64,000 bases of DNA. Origin: Nakamurella sp. PAMC28650 (GTDB lineage Bacteria > Actinomycetota > Actinomycetes > Mycobacteriales > Nakamurellaceae). The stretch spans positions 3,119,001 to 3,183,000 of the forward strand of contig NZ_CP060298.1 in the NCBI RefSeq assembly GCF_014303395.1, read 5' to 3'. Below the pieces are notes generated by a model. The model was given only the letters and a program-made list of their open reading frames with translations, was not told where the DNA came from and searched no databases. The translations under genes were made by a program, and so were the position numbers. This document shows positions 1 to 9,864 of this stretch, in pieces (the stretch's first letter is position 1; each line of letters begins with the position of its first letter).

Positions 1-994
1 CGGCGGCGATGACCTGGCCCTGGACCCCGAGTCGGTCCTGATCGACGGCGATGATGTCCTTGTTGAGCAGGATCGACATGGTGGCCGGGGTGGCCCTGCG
101 CAGGTCGGTGCCGATCAGCAGCGGTGCTGCCATCTCGGCCCAGAGCGCGAAGTGGGTGCGGTACTCGGTGTCGGTCATGCCGCCGTTGCCGACTTCGAGC
201 ATGTCGGGATCGTTCCACGCGCCAGGCTTGGCGTAGGCCGACAGCGGTGCGTTCTGGGCGATGATCGACTTGAGACTGGCCCAGTTGTCACTGATGTCAC
301 CGGTGGTGCGCCAGAGGTTTCCCACCTGATCGGCCCAGGTCCACGGCGAGTACTGGCCCCACTCGCACAGGCTGTAGGCGATCTTTCGACCGCTGCCGGC
401 CAGGGCTTTGCCCATCGCGGTGTAGCGGGCGACGTATTGCGCCTGGGTGCTGGCGTTACCCGCGTCGGTGCCGCAGTTGTCGTACTTGAGGTAGTCGACC
501 CCCCAGGCGGCGAAGTCGTTGGCATCGGTGGTCTCGTGTCCGAGACTTCCCGGGAAGTGTGCGCAGGTCTCGGTACCGGCTGATTCGTAGATGCCGAGCT
601 CGAGGCCCTTGGAGTGCACATAGTCGGCGGTGCCCTTGATGCCGTCCGGGAACTTGACCGGGTCGGCGACCAGATGCCCTGCCGCATCACGGGTCTTGCT
701 CATCCAGCAGTCGTCGATGTTCACGTAGCGGTAGCCGGCCGACTTCAGGCCGGAGCTGACGAAATAGTCGGCGGTCTGCTTGATGAGCTGCTCGTCGACG
801 TTGCAGCCGAACGAGTTCCAGTCGTTGAAGCCCATCGGAGGCGTCCTGAGGAGACCGTTGGCGGCGCCGATGGACACCGCAGGGCCGGCGGCGGCAGGGG
901 TTGCGGGAGTGGCCGCGGTGGCCGTCCCGGCCAGGCCGACGGTCAGGATGGCGACGGCCGCGGACGCGCCGAGCGTGCGGAAGAAGCGGGTCAT
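1..994 (-). CDS. Secreted GH27 alpha-galactosidase (C-terminus beyond the window)
   Basis: Predicted exported glycoside hydrolase family 27 enzyme that removes terminal alpha-galactosyl residues with retention. The ATG at 994 starts a Sec-type signal peptide (basic MTRFFR, hydrophobic core, Ala-rich cleavage region near residue 28). The catalytic barrel begins at about residue 50 with [14 protein letters not shown]. The nucleophile Asp sits in YLKYDNC (about D172) and the acid/base Asp in [10 protein letters not shown] (about D264). About 331 codons are visible and the gene runs off the left edge, so any C-terminal carbohydrate-binding module is unseen. It is divergent from the GH35 gene, which suggests shared induction for galactoside use. 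Family assignment is firm; the natural substrate is inferred. Confidence 0.93.
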   Translation of the reverse strand, partial: MTRFFRTLGASAAVAILTVGLAGTATAATPATPAAAGPAVSIGAANGLLRTPPMGFNDWNSFGCNVDEQLIKQTADYFVSSGLKSAGYRYVNIDDCWMSKTRDAAGHLVADPVKFPDGIKGTADYVHSKGLELGIYESAGTETCAHFPGSLGHETTDANDFAAWGVDYLKYDNCGTDAGNASTQAQYVARYTAMGKALAGSGRKIAYSLCEWGQYSPWTWADQVGNLWRTTGDISDNWASLKSIIAQNAPLSAYAKPGAWNDPDMLEVGNGGMTDTEYRTHFALWAEMAAPLLIGTDLRRATPATMSILLNKDIIAVDQDRLGVQGQVIAA

Positions 995-1571
995 GGTGGT
1001 CCTCTACTCGTGGCGTGACCGGGGTCGTGCGTGACCGGGGCTCGGAATGGACGACGAATCGACGTTGGGGACTTCGGCGGTGGGCGCTCCGGGTGGTGTG
1101 GATGGCCTTGTCCGGGTAGCCCTGTGCGGATAGCCCTGTGACGATCGCCACTGCCTGTACTACTCCGATTCGGTGGAACGCACAAGACCCCCCACCAAAC
1201 TCGAACATTGCGTTGCTGAGGCGTCGGTTAATGTCCGAATTTCCCTTGTTTGCTCGATTCAGGGTTCGCCCGCTCTCGGGCCACAGCACGGCGGGCCCGC
1301 CTGATGACCTCCTGTGGCACCGCCCGATCGGAGGGTCTTCGGGCCGACGACCACCGGTATGTGACGCTCCAAGCCTTTTGTCTGTTTCCGCATCCTCAAT
1401 ACCTGCGAGATCGCACATCCGTTATCGGATTGTGACCGTTTGCGATCTGGCAGTGACTGCTGTGTGTGATTTATGTTCGAGTCTGCGAACATCTGGTGTT
1501 TTCAAGGCCTACGGGTCCCACCTGAGCGTGATGTTTTGTTGATTCCGCCCCTCAACGAAGAGGTCGTCTGC
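995..1571. promoter_or_regulatory. Divergent promoter region between GH27 and GH35 genes, with candidate operators
   Basis: This 577-bp gene-free interval must hold both promoters and is less GC-rich than the coding DNA. A perfect inverted repeat ATGTTCG-N6-CGAACAT lies at 1473-1492. The same half-site CGAACAT recurs at 1202-1208, nearer the GH27 gene. A second small inverted repeat, ATCCG-N4-CGGAT, lies at 1417-1430. The geometry suits a dimeric repressor such as a LacI-type protein, but no regulator gene is adjacent. A Shine-Dalgarno AAGAGG at 1558-1563 fixes the GH35 start. Confidence 0.5.
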
Positions 1572-4500
1572 ATGTCGAGTCGTCGAAGTTTTCGCATCTC
1601 GGCAGTCATCTCCGCGGTCACATTGATCCTGGGCCTCACCGTCGGCAACGCCGGCGGCGCAGTCCCTGTGCCCCATGGCGCGAACGCCCCGGTCCCGGTT
1701 CCCACGGTGACGTCTGCGGCGAGCACGACGAAGGCCCCGGCGGCTCACACCGTCACCTTCGACGGGTACTCGTTCATGGTGGACGGCAAACGGACCTATC
1801 TGTGGTCGGGGAAGTTCCACTACTTCCGCCTGCCGAGCCAGGACCTGTGGCGCGACATCCTGCAGAAGATGAAGGCGGCCGGGTTCAATGCGACGTCCCT
1901 GTACTTCGACTGGGGTTATCACTCGTCGGCGCCCGGCGTCTACGACTTCACCGGCGTGCGCGACGTCGACAAACTGCTCGACATCGCCGCCCAGGTCGGC
2001 ATCTACGTGATCGCCCGGCCCGGTCCGTACATCAACGCGGAGGTCGACGGCGGCGGATTTCCCGGCTGGCTCTCCACCACGCCGGGCGGAACCCGGACCA
2101 GTGACCCCGGGTACCTCAAGTACTCCGACGAATGGCAGAGCCAGATCGATCGGATCATCGCGCGCCACCAGTTGACCAACGGCACCGGTTCGGTGATCGA
2201 GTACCAGGTCGAGAACGAGTACTACAACGGCAGTCCGGCCGGCCGCACGTACATGAAGCACCTGGAGGACAGGGCCACCGCCGACGGCATCACCGTGCCG
2301 TTGGTCGGGAACAACAACGGCACCTTCAACTCCGGGGACGCAGCCCTGGCCGTGGACGCCGCCGACTCCTACCCGCAGGGGTTCAACTGCAGCAACCCGA
2401 CGCAGTGGAACGGCGTCCCGGACATCAGCTACGACCACGTGGCCGGTAAGCCCCTTGGCACGGCGGAGTTCCAGGGCGGCGCGTTCGACCCCTGGGGTGG
2501 ACCGGGCTACGACAAGTGCGCCCAGTTGATCAACGATCAGTTCGCGAACGTGTTCTACAAGCAGAACATCGCGGTCGGCGCCACCGAGCAGAGCTTCTAC
2601 ATGACCTACGGCGGCACCAACTGGGGCTGGCTGGGCATGCCGGAGAACTACACGTCCTACGACTACGGCGCCGCGATCCGCGAGACCCGTCAGCTGGACC
2701 CGAAGTACTACCAGGACAAGCTGATCGGCTACTTCACCCAGGCCGTCGCCCCGCTGACCAAGACCGACCCCATCAGGGTCGTTCCGCCGGATTCACCGGC
2801 GATCGTCGACACCGCCAGGTTGAACACCGATACCGGGACCCAGTTCCACGTGTTGCGGCACGGCGATTCGACCTCGACATCGGTGGACCGGACGCACATC
2901 TCGATCGACTTCGGCGCAAAGCCGGGTAGTTCCTACACCTATGACGACACGAACCCCGCCCTGCAGTACACCGGCACCTGGTCGCACGTGGCCAACCAGT
3001 CCTACACCGCTGGGGACTACCTGAATACGGAGTCCTTCTCCAACACCACGGGCGACAGCGTCACGGTTCCGTTCACCGGCACGGCGGTCCAGTGGATCGG
3101 CCCGAAGGCGAGCAACCACGGAACGGCCGACGTGTACCTCGACGGCGTCAAGAAGGCCACCGTCGACACCTACGGAAGCGGCGCCCAGGTCGTGTTCTAC
3201 TCGGCAACCGGTCTCGCCGCCGGTCCGCACACCCTGAAGATCGTCGTCACGGGACTGAAGAACACCGCTTCCAACGGCACCTTCGTCTCGGTCGACGCCA
3301 TCGATGTCCCCGCCTCCACCCAGGCCGCGCCGACCTACCCGGTGGTCCCGCAACAGCCGGGTACCGCCATCACCCTCAACGGGCGGGATTCGAAGATCGT
3401 CGTCGCCGACTACCTGGTGGGTAGCAATCGCCTGCAGTACTCCACGTCCGAGATCATGACCGACGCGACCATCGCCCGGCGTGACGTCGCAGTGCTCTAC
3501 GGGGACAAGGGGACCGATGGGGAAACCGTGCTGCGGTACGCCACCCGCCCGACCGTCACCTCCACCGGTGGTGCGGTGACCACCACCTGGGATCCGGCCA
3601 CCGGCGACCTGCGGCTGAACTACACCCACTCCGGCTTGATCCGGGTGCAGATCAGCGGCGGCGGCAAGGGTGCAGCGCCGCTGTTGCTGCTGCTCGCCGA
3701 CACCGACACCGCGAAGACGTTCTGGCGTCAGGACACCGCGGCCGGCCCCGTGCTCGTCCGCGGCACGCATCTGCTGCGCGGCGCGGTCAGCACCGGCTCC
3801 GCCCTCGCCCTCACCGGGGACAACGCTTCCGACAACTCGCTCGAGGTGTTCAGCAGCGCGACGAGCGTGACGTGGAACGGCAAGAGGGTGCAGACCCAGC
3901 TCAGCGCGTCCGGAAGTCGGGTCGGCGTCATCGGTTTGGCTGCCCCGGTCGTGCTGCCCGCCCTGACCAACTGGAAGCACATCGCCGAGACACCCGAAGC
4001 AGCCGTCGGTTTCGACGACTCCAGCTGGCAGGTGGCCGACAAGACCACCTCGAACAGCATCACCACACCGGGCACCCTTCCCGTGCTGTTCGCCGACGAC
4101 TACGGATTCCACACCGGCAACGTCTGGTACCGCGGACGTTTCACCTCCACCGGCAAGGAGACCGGGATTACCCTGTCCGCGCAGAGCGGAGGAGGCGCAG
4201 CGGCCTCCTCGGTCTGGCTGAACGGAAAATTCCTCGGCAGTTCCACCACGGACGGGAGCAGGACCTATTTGTTCCCGGCCGGGACGCTCAAGTCGAAGGG
4301 GGACAACATCGTCTCCGTCCTGACCGTGAACATGGGGCACGATGAGGACTACAACGCCTCCAGCGGCAACAGGGCGGCCCGGGGTCTGACGGCGGCCGGT
4401 CTCGTCGGATCGCCGTTCAACACCATCACCTGGCGTCTGCAGGGCGACCGTGGCGGCGAGAATCTGATCGACACCGTCCGCGGCCCGCTGAACACCGGCG

Positions 4501-5735
4501 GCCTGTTCGGTGAACGCGCCGGGTATACCCTGCCCGGGTACCCGACCACCGGATGGAAGTCCGTCACACTGCCGACGAAGAACACCACGCCGGGCGTGTC
4601 GTGGTATCAGAGCGACCTCACGCTGAACCTGCCGAAGGGTCAGGACACCTCGCTGGGCCTGACCTTCACCGACGACCCGTCCCGCCGGTACCGGGCCGAG
4701 ATCTTCGTCAACGGCTGGCAGATGGGAAACTACGTCAACTACGTCGGCCCGCAGCACAGCTTCCCGGTGCCGAACGGAGTCCTGAACCCCCACGGCAAGA
4801 ACGACATCGTCATCGCGGTCTGGAATCTCGACGGCACCAGCGGAGGCCTGGGAAAGGTGGCGCTGACGAACTACGGCAGCTATTCCTCCTCGCTCGCGGT
4901 CGCGCAGAATGTCGGCACCCGTTACGTCAGCAGCGTGTACGCGATGCCGGCCGCACCGACATCCTCGGTGTCGCTGCAGGTCCCGTCGACGGTGAGCGCC
5001 GGCCAGCAGTTCGTGGCCACGGCGGTGGTCGCCGTGCCGAAGGGCAAGCCATCCGCCCAGGGCGTCAGCGCCACCCTCGCGGTGCCGGACGGTTGGACGG
5101 CCAGCAGGTCCACCCCGGACACCGTGGCCAGGGTCGCCGGTGGTTCGTCGGCCAAGTTCACCTGGACCGTCACCGCCCCGGATGCGGTGCCGTCCGTGAA
5201 CGCTCTCGTGGCCACCGCTCATCTGTTGCAGGGCGGTCGATCTGCGGCACCGAGGGACGAGCGGATCATCGGCTCGATTCCCGCACCACCGCCCAGTGGT
5301 AGCGATCAGGTCAGCGATCTGCCCTTCCTGTCGGCCACCAACGGTTGGGGGCCTGTCGAGCGCGATCAGAGCAACGGTGACAACAAGCCGAACGACGGAA
5401 AGCCGATCACCATCCGCGGGAAGGTGTACGCCAAGGGTCTGGGCACGAACTCACCGAGCGACGTCCAGATCTACCTGGCCGGCCGGTGCACCAGGTTCAC
5501 CGCCACCGTCGGTGTCGACGACGAGGTCGGAAACGCGGCCACGGTGACGTTCTCGGTCATCCTGGACGGCACCGTCCTGACCACGACGCCGGTGCTCAGG
5601 GGCGGGGGAGCGATCGCGAACATCGACGTTCCGGTCACCGGTGGCCAGGTGCTCGAACTCGTCGTCGGGGATGGGGGCGACGGCAACGGCAACGACCATG
5701 CCGACTGGGCCAGCCCCACCCTGACCTGCACCTGA
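1572..5735 (+). CDS. Secreted multidomain GH35 beta-galactosidase
   Basis: Predicted extracellular beta-galactosidase of 1387 aa, far longer than a minimal GH35 enzyme. A signal peptide (RRSFRISAVISAVTLILGL) is followed by the GH35 barrel, with acid/base Glu in VENEY (about E216) and nucleophile Glu in GTAEFQGG (about E299). Next comes a jelly-roll galactose-binding-like module at roughly 480-600. Further galactosidase beta-sandwich domains follow. A NEW3-like Ig fold lies near 1130-1210, and a C-terminal NPCBM-type module at about 1245-1387 contains KGLGTNSPSDVQIYL. The ATG at 1572 is preferred because AAGAGG lies 8 nt upstream and it opens directly into the signal peptide; longer in-frame starts would precede the signal. 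It probably acts with the divergent GH27 enzyme on galactose-containing plant polymers. Confidence 0.93.
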   Translation: MSSRRSFRISAVISAVTLILGLTVGNAGGAVPVPHGANAPVPVPTVTSAASTTKAPAAHTVTFDGYSFMVDGKRTYLWSGKFHYFRLPSQDLWRDILQKMKAAGFNATSLYFDWGYHSSAPGVYDFTGVRDVDKLLDIAAQVGIYVIARPGPYINAEVDGGGFPGWLSTTPGGTRTSDPGYLKYSDEWQSQIDRIIARHQLTNGTGSVIEYQVENEYYNGSPAGRTYMKHLEDRATADGITVPLVGNNNGTFNSGDAALAVDAADSYPQGFNCSNPTQWNGVPDISYDHVAGKPLGTAEFQGGAFDPWGGPGYDKCAQLINDQFANVFYKQNIAVGATEQSFYMTYGGTNWGWLGMPENYTSYDYGAAIRETRQLDPKYYQDKLIGYFTQAVAPLTKTDPIRVVPPDSPAIVDTARLNTDTGTQFHVLRHGDSTSTSVDRTHISIDFGAKPGSSYTYDDTNPALQYTGTWSHVANQSYTAGDYLNTESFSNTTGDSVTVPFTGTAVQWIGPKASNHGTADVYLDGVKKATVDTYGSGAQVVFYSATGLAAGPHTLKIVVTGLKNTASNGTFVSVDAIDVPASTQAAPTYPVVPQQPGTAITLNGRDSKIVVADYLVGSNRLQYSTSEIMTDATIARRDVAVLYGDKGTDGETVLRYATRPTVTSTGGAVTTTWDPATGDLRLNYTHSGLIRVQISGGGKGAAPLLLLLADTDTAKTFWRQDTAAGPVLVRGTHLLRGAVSTGSALALTGDNASDNSLEVFSSATSVTWNGKRVQTQLSASGSRVGVIGLAAPVVLPALTNWKHIAETPEAAVGFDDSSWQVADKTTSNSITTPGTLPVLFADDYGFHTGNVWYRGRFTSTGKETGITLSAQSGGGAAASSVWLNGKFLGSSTTDGSRTYLFPAGTLKSKGDNIVSVLTVNMGHDEDYNASSGNRAARGLTAAGLVGSPFNTITWRLQGDRGGENLIDTVRGPLNTGGLFGERAGYTLPGYPTTGWKSVTLPTKNTTPGVSWYQSDLTLNLPKGQDTSLGLTFTDDPSRRYRAEIFVNGWQMGNYVNYVGPQHSFPVPNGVLNPHGKNDIVIAVWNLDGTSGGLGKVALTNYGSYSSSLAVAQNVGTRYVSSVYAMPAAPTSSVSLQVPSTVSAGQQFVATAVVAVPKGKPSAQGVSATLAVPDGWTASRSTPDTVARVAGGSSAKFTWTVTAPDAVPSVNALVATAHLLQGGRSAAPRDERIIGSIPAPPPSGSDQVSDLPFLSATNGWGPVERDQSNGDNKPNDGKPITIRGKVYAKGLGTNSPSDVQIYLAGRCTRFTATVGVDDEVGNAATVTFSVILDGTVLTTTPVLRGGGAIANIDVPVTGGQVLELVVGDGGDGNGNDHADWASPTLTCT

Positions 5736-5750
5736 CTCCCACCCCCCCTT

Positions 5751-5859
5751 CCCCCGCGCTTATCAACATCGGCTGCGCTTATCATCGTGCACTTTTTGTG
5801 ACTGGTGGGGTTGGAATCGACCCGATCGTAAGCGCAGTGGAAGTTGATAAGCGCGGGGG
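5751..5859. terminator. Nested inverted repeats between convergent genes
   Basis: CCCCCGCGCTTATCAAC at 5751-5767 is the exact reverse complement of 5843-5859. Inside it, TGCGCTTA at 5774-5781 pairs with TAAGCGCA at 5829-5836. The interval separates the 3' ends of the GH35 and phosphoketolase genes, so a bidirectional terminator is the simplest role. The repeated GCGCTTATCA word also resembles a dispersed intergenic repeat. Confidence 0.55.
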
Positions 5860-5879
5860 GCGGCGCGGGGGAGGGGGTG

Positions 5880-8279
5880 TCAGTTGCGCGGCGGCAGGGT
5901 CCAGCCGGAGATGGCCGGGTCGTCCTCTCCGTGCTCCCGCGTGTAAGCCCTTGCCGCGAGGCGCGTGTCGGCCATCTGCTGACGCACGATGGCGGCCCGG
6001 CTGCCGAGCGAGGGCACCCGGTCGATGACGTCCATCACCAGCTGGAAGCGGTCGAGATCGTTGAGCATCACCATGTCGAACGGCGTGGTGGTGGTGCCCT
6101 CCTCCTTGTATCCGCGAACGTGGATGTTGTGGTGGTTGCTGCGGCGGTAGGTGAGTCGATGGATCAGCGACGGATAGCCGTGGTAGGCGAAGATGACCGG
6201 CTTGTCCGCGGTGAACAACGCGTCGAAGTCACGATCCGACAGACCATGCGGATGCTCGGTTTCCGGCTCGAGTCGCATCAGGTCGACGACGTTGACCACC
6301 CTGACCTTCAACTCCGGCAGATAGGTATTCAAGAGATGCGCGGCAGCAACGGTTTCCAGCGTCGGGACGTCGCCGGCGCAACCCAGCACCACGTCCGGCT
6401 CGCCGTCGGTGTTACCCGCCCAGGGCCAGATGCCGAGCCCGCGCGTGCAGTGGGCGACGGCTTCCTCCATGGTCAGGTAGGTCAGCTCCGGGTTCTTGCC
6501 GGCGACGATCACGTTCACGTAGTGCCGGCTGCGGAGGCAGTGATCGGTGACCGAGAGCAGGGTGTTCGTGTCCGGCGGGAGATAGACCCGGACGATCTCG
6601 GACTTCTTGTTCACGACGTGGTCGATGAAGCCGGGGTCCTGGTGTGACAGTCCGTTGTGGTCCTGCCGCCAGACGTGCGAGGACAGCAGGTAGTTCAGCG
6701 ATGCGATCGGTGCCCGCCACGGGATGTGCCTGGTGGTCTTCAGCCACTTCGCGTGCTGGTTGAACATCGAGTCGATCAGGTGGATGAACGCCTCGTAGCA
6801 GTTGAACAGGCCGTGCCGACCGGTGAGCAGATACCCCTCCAGCCACCCCTCGCAGAGGTGCTCGGAGAGCACCTCCATCACGCGCCCATCGGGGGCGAGA
6901 TGGTCGTCCCCCTCGATGATCTCGGCATCCCAGGCGCGATCGGTGGCCTGGAAGACGGCCTGCAGACGGTTGGACGCGGTCTCGTCAGGGCCCATGATGC
7001 GGAACCGATCCGGATTCTTCACGACGACGTCCCGCAGGAACTCGCCGAGTACGGCGGTGGCCGCGCTGGACCCGACGGCCGGTTGTTCGACGGTCACGGC
7101 ATAGTCGCGGAAGTCCGGCATCGTCAGGTCGCGCAGCAGCAGGCCGCCGTTGGCATGGGGGTTGGCACTCATCCGCCGGTGGCCCAGCGGGGCCAGGGCC
7201 TGCAGTTCCGGGACCAGGGCACCGGTGGCGTCGAACAACTCCTCCGGACGGTAACTGCGCATCCACTCCTCCAGCTGCGCCCGGTGGCCGGCATTCGTGC
7301 GGGTGTCGGCCAGCGGTACCTGGTGGGAGCGGAACGTGCCCTCGACCTTGACGCCGTCCACGATCTTCGGACCCGTCCAGCCCTTGGGCGTGCGCAGCAC
7401 GATCATCGGCCATGGGGCGGCCTTCTCGCCGCTACCGGGTTGGGTCCGGGCCCGGTGCTGGATCGCAGCGATGTCGTCCAGGACCTCGTCGAGGGTGGAG
7501 GCGAGCTCCTGGTGCACCGTCGCCGGATCCGACCCGGTGACGAAATACGGGGCATACCCGTAGCCGCGCATCAGGTCTGCCAGTTCCGACTCCGGGATGC
7601 GGGCCAGTACCGTCGGATTGGCGATCTTGTAGCCGTTGAGGTGCAGGACCGGCAGGACCGCGCCGTCCGTCACCGGATTGAGGAACTTGTTCGAGTGCCA
7701 ACTCGCGGCCAGTGGGCCGGTCTCGGCCTCACCGTCCCCGATCACGCACATCACCAGCAGATCGGGATTGTCGAAGGCCGCACCGTAGGCGTGCACGAGA
7801 GAGTATCCGAGCTCGCCACCCTCGTGGATCGACCCGGGCGTCTCGGGCGCCACATGGCTGGGGATACCTCCCGGGAAGGAGAACTGGCGGAAGAGCGCAC
7901 GCATTCCGTCCTCGTCCCGCCCGATGGCCGAGTAGACCTCGCTGTAGGTGCCGTCCAGGTAGGCGTTGGCGACGAGCCCGGGCCCGCCGTGGCCAGGGCC
8001 GGTCACGTAGAGGGCGTTCAGATCGCGATTCCGGATGACCCGATTCATGTGGGCGTACAGCAGGTTCAGCCCCGGGGTCGTGCCCCAGTGCCCGAGCAGG
8101 CGGGGCTTCACGTGCTCGGCCAGCAGCGGTTCGCGCAGCAGCGGGTTGTCGAGCAGGTAGATCTGCCCGACGGACAGGTAGTTCGCGGCCCGCCAGTAGC
8201 GGTCGATCAGGTCGAGTTCGCGGGGGCTCAGGGTGGGCTGCATCGGGGAAGCAGTATCGATCAGGGCAACGTTGTTCAC
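5880..8279 (-). CDS. xfp: Xylulose-5-phosphate/fructose-6-phosphate phosphoketolase
   Basis: Thiamine-diphosphate enzyme that cleaves xylulose-5-P or fructose-6-P with phosphate to acetyl-phosphate plus a triose or tetrose phosphate. The 799-aa product has the usual family length and N-terminal signature ([20 protein letters not shown]). The substrate/ThDP segments [18 protein letters not shown] and the [11 protein letters not shown] cofactor motif are clear. The GTG at 8279 is chosen because AAAGGA lies about 8 nt upstream; an internal ATG at 8243 is the alternative. A DosR-box-like palindrome precedes it at 8347-8362. Located beside stress proteins and DevS/DevR-type genes, it probably supplies acetyl-phosphate under low oxygen or redox stress. 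Confidence 0.95.
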   Translation of the reverse strand: MNNVALIDTASPMQPTLSPRELDLIDRYWRAANYLSVGQIYLLDNPLLREPLLAEHVKPRLLGHWGTTPGLNLLYAHMNRVIRNRDLNALYVTGPGHGGPGLVANAYLDGTYSEVYSAIGRDEDGMRALFRQFSFPGGIPSHVAPETPGSIHEGGELGYSLVHAYGAAFDNPDLLVMCVIGDGEAETGPLAASWHSNKFLNPVTDGAVLPVLHLNGYKIANPTVLARIPESELADLMRGYGYAPYFVTGSDPATVHQELASTLDEVLDDIAAIQHRARTQPGSGEKAAPWPMIVLRTPKGWTGPKIVDGVKVEGTFRSHQVPLADTRTNAGHRAQLEEWMRSYRPEELFDATGALVPELQALAPLGHRRMSANPHANGGLLLRDLTMPDFRDYAVTVEQPAVGSSAATAVLGEFLRDVVVKNPDRFRIMGPDETASNRLQAVFQATDRAWDAEIIEGDDHLAPDGRVMEVLSEHLCEGWLEGYLLTGRHGLFNCYEAFIHLIDSMFNQHAKWLKTTRHIPWRAPIASLNYLLSSHVWRQDHNGLSHQDPGFIDHVVNKKSEIVRVYLPPDTNTLLSVTDHCLRSRHYVNVIVAGKNPELTYLTMEEAVAHCTRGLGIWPWAGNTDGEPDVVLGCAGDVPTLETVAAAHLLNTYLPELKVRVVNVVDLMRLEPETEHPHGLSDRDFDALFTADKPVIFAYHGYPSLIHRLTYRRSNHHNIHVRGYKEEGTTTTPFDMVMLNDLDRFQLVMDVIDRVPSLGSRAAIVRQQMADTRLAARAYTREHGEDDPAISGWTLPPRN

Positions 8280-8346
8280 AGGGAGAATCCTTTTCGCCGT
8301 GTCGGTCGAGGTGGGTCGATCGTGTCGCGGGAGGTACTCCCGGGGT

Positions 8347-8362
8347 AGGGGCAAAGGTCCCC
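8347..8362 (-). promoter_or_regulatory. DosR-box-like palindrome upstream of phosphoketolase
   Basis: Read on the minus strand the site is GGGACCTTTGCCCCTA. It matches the mycobacterial DosR-type pattern GGGACTTTCGGCCCTA at 13 of 16 positions. It lies 67 bp upstream of the xfp start. Function is inferred from the motif and the nearby devR-like gene. Confidence 0.5.
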
Positions 8363-8421
8363 TCCGGCCGGGATGACCGGGCCGAGAGGAGTCGCCGTCG
8401 TGCGGCCGACGGCGCGGCCGG

Positions 8422-8925
8422 TCAGCCGACCGACGCGGCCGAGCGGACCGGGTGGTACCACGTGACCACGTGGTGCCGGTCCAGCGTGACGACGGGGCAG
8501 GACGCATGCTTGCGGCAGTTCGCCTCGACGGTACCCCGGAAGAGGTCGCTCATCGCGGCCGTCTGCCGGGCGCCCAGGACCAGCAGCCGCGCGTTCGCGG
8601 ACCGGTCCACCAGCATGCTGGGGGCATTGCCGTGCAGGCTCAGTTCGGTGACGACGGGTGGAACCCACTCGCCCTCGTCCATCGACGCGCTGATGTCGGC
8701 CAGCGCAGCGACGGTTTCGTTCTGCAGCATGCAGGCGGAGGCGGTCCGGAGCTCGTGGTGGGAACCGAAGGTCAGATCCGACAGCGTCTGCGGGATCCAG
8801 CAGTGCACGACCTCGACCGGAGCGCCGGTGGCTGCACCTTCCCGCAGCGCCCACCGCAGCGCGGCCAGGCTGTTGGACGAGCCGTCGATTCCGACCACGA
8901 TCGGCCGTGCTGTATCTGTGCTCAT
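8422..8925 (-). CDS. Single-domain universal stress protein
   Basis: UspA-fold protein of 167 aa. The N-terminus has the usual beta-strand and loop ([19 protein letters not shown]). The C-terminal nucleotide-loop region ([19 protein letters not shown]...CPVVTL) departs from the strict GxxGx9G(S/T) ATP-binding pattern, so ATP binding is uncertain. The ATG at 8925 has AAGGAG 5 nt upstream. It is 142 bp from xfp on the same strand and diverges from the DoxX-like gene; two DosR-box-like sites lie in the divergent promoter. Such proteins are prominent DosR-regulon members in mycobacteria. Confidence 0.88.
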   Translation of the reverse strand: MSTDTARPIVVGIDGSSNSLAALRWALREGAATGAPVEVVHCWIPQTLSDLTFGSHHELRTASACMLQNETVAALADISASMDEGEWVPPVVTELSLHGNAPSMLVDRSANARLLVLGARQTAAMSDLFRGTVEANCRKHASCPVVTLDRHHVVTWYHPVRSAASVG

Positions 8926-9000
8926 GGTGGCTCCTTGTTTCCGGTGCCGCCCCATCCGAGGTGGCCTGCCTCCAGTCAACGGCAGGGCCGGCGGTCGGAA

Positions 9001-9072
9001 CAGGGTCCAAAGGCCCGCGCGAAGCTGACCTTTGCAGGCCAAGGGCCTTGCCCGTTGGCTACTTTCGCCCCT
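9001..9072. promoter_or_regulatory. Two DosR-box-like sites in the usp/DoxX divergent promoter
   Basis: CAGGGTCCAAAGGCCC at 9001-9016 keeps the GGGNC-N4-GGCCC frame of a DosR box. GCTACTTTCGCCCCT at 9058-9072 agrees with GGGACTTTCGGCCCT at 12 of 15 positions. Both lie between the starts of the universal stress protein (8925) and the DoxX-like gene (9175), so they could serve both directions. Confidence 0.45.
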
Positions 9073-9174
9073 GCCGGTTCAGCCGGAACGCGCCGATCAT
9101 TTGTGCTGTCGCCACCAGCGCCTCCAGATCGGGTGACAGGTCGAAGGAGGCATCCAACGAATGGAGCATCTGCC

Positions 9175-9801
9175 ATGACCACCACCATCAGGCCCGCCTC
9201 GGTCGCGACCACCCCGGTCCAGACCGTGGTCCCCACGACCGGCGCCGCCACCACCGGCACCACGGTCGGCGTCACCGGACGTCATTCGGTCGGCCAGATC
9301 GCCATCCTGGTCCTGCGGTTCGCGATCGGGTGGATCTTCCTGTGGCCCTTCCTGGACAAGACCTTCGGGCTCGGATACTCGACTGCGGGTGCGAAGTCCT
9401 GGATCAACGGCGGCTCCCCGACGAAAGGATTTCTCGGACACGTCCAGGTCGGACCGTTCCAGTCGGCCTTCCGCGGCATGGCGGGCAACGGCTTCATCGA
9501 CTGGCTCTTCATGTTGACGTTGCTGGGAGTGGGAGTGGCCCTGATGCTGGGCGTCGTGCTGCGGATTGCGGCGATCTCCGGATCGATCCTGCTGGTCCTG
9601 ATGTGGGCCGCGGAATGGCCGATGGCGCAGCACACCTCGGTAGGCGACGCCACCAGCTCGACCAACCCGTTCCTGGACGATCACCTGGTCTTCGTCATCT
9701 GCCTGGTCATCATCGCAGCGCTGGGTACCGCGTCCGCCCGTGGCCTCGGCAAGTGGTGGTGCAGCCGGCCGATCGTCGCCGCGCACCCGATCATGCGTTG
9801 A
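9175..9801 (+). CDS. DoxX/DoxD-like integral membrane protein
   Basis: Membrane protein of 208 aa. A Thr/Val-rich N-terminal tail (about 40 residues) is followed by four predicted helices, including AILVLRFAIGWIFLWPFLDK, WLFMLTLLGVGVALMLGVVL, IAAISGSILLVLMWAAEW and LVFVICLVIIAALG. The RFAIGWIFLW...D segment fits the DoxX/thiosulfate:quinone oxidoreductase small-protein superfamily. The ATG at 9175 has GGAG 8 nt upstream; the nearby ATG at 9161 is out of frame. It is followed after 63 bp by a two-domain stress protein on the same strand, probably an operon. Any redox role is inferred from family and context. Confidence 0.8.
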   Translation: MTTTIRPASVATTPVQTVVPTTGAATTGTTVGVTGRHSVGQIAILVLRFAIGWIFLWPFLDKTFGLGYSTAGAKSWINGGSPTKGFLGHVQVGPFQSAFRGMAGNGFIDWLFMLTLLGVGVALMLGVVLRIAAISGSILLVLMWAAEWPMAQHTSVGDATSSTNPFLDDHLVFVICLVIIAALGTASARGLGKWWCSRPIVAAHPIMR

Positions 9802-9864
9802 TCGCCCTACCTGCCGGCCCTCCGTCGATCCAATTCCCCCACGTTCGAAACAGGAGTCATCACC

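Noticed and set aside
2793-5222. Very long open frame on the minus strand inside the GH35 gene
   Set aside because: It is the antisense shadow of a high-GC gene; its product has no recognisable domains, while the plus strand has a signal peptide, GH35 motifs and binding modules.
6657-8348. Long plus-strand frame opposite the phosphoketolase
   Set aside because: Composition-driven antisense frame; the minus strand encodes an unmistakable full-length phosphoketolase.
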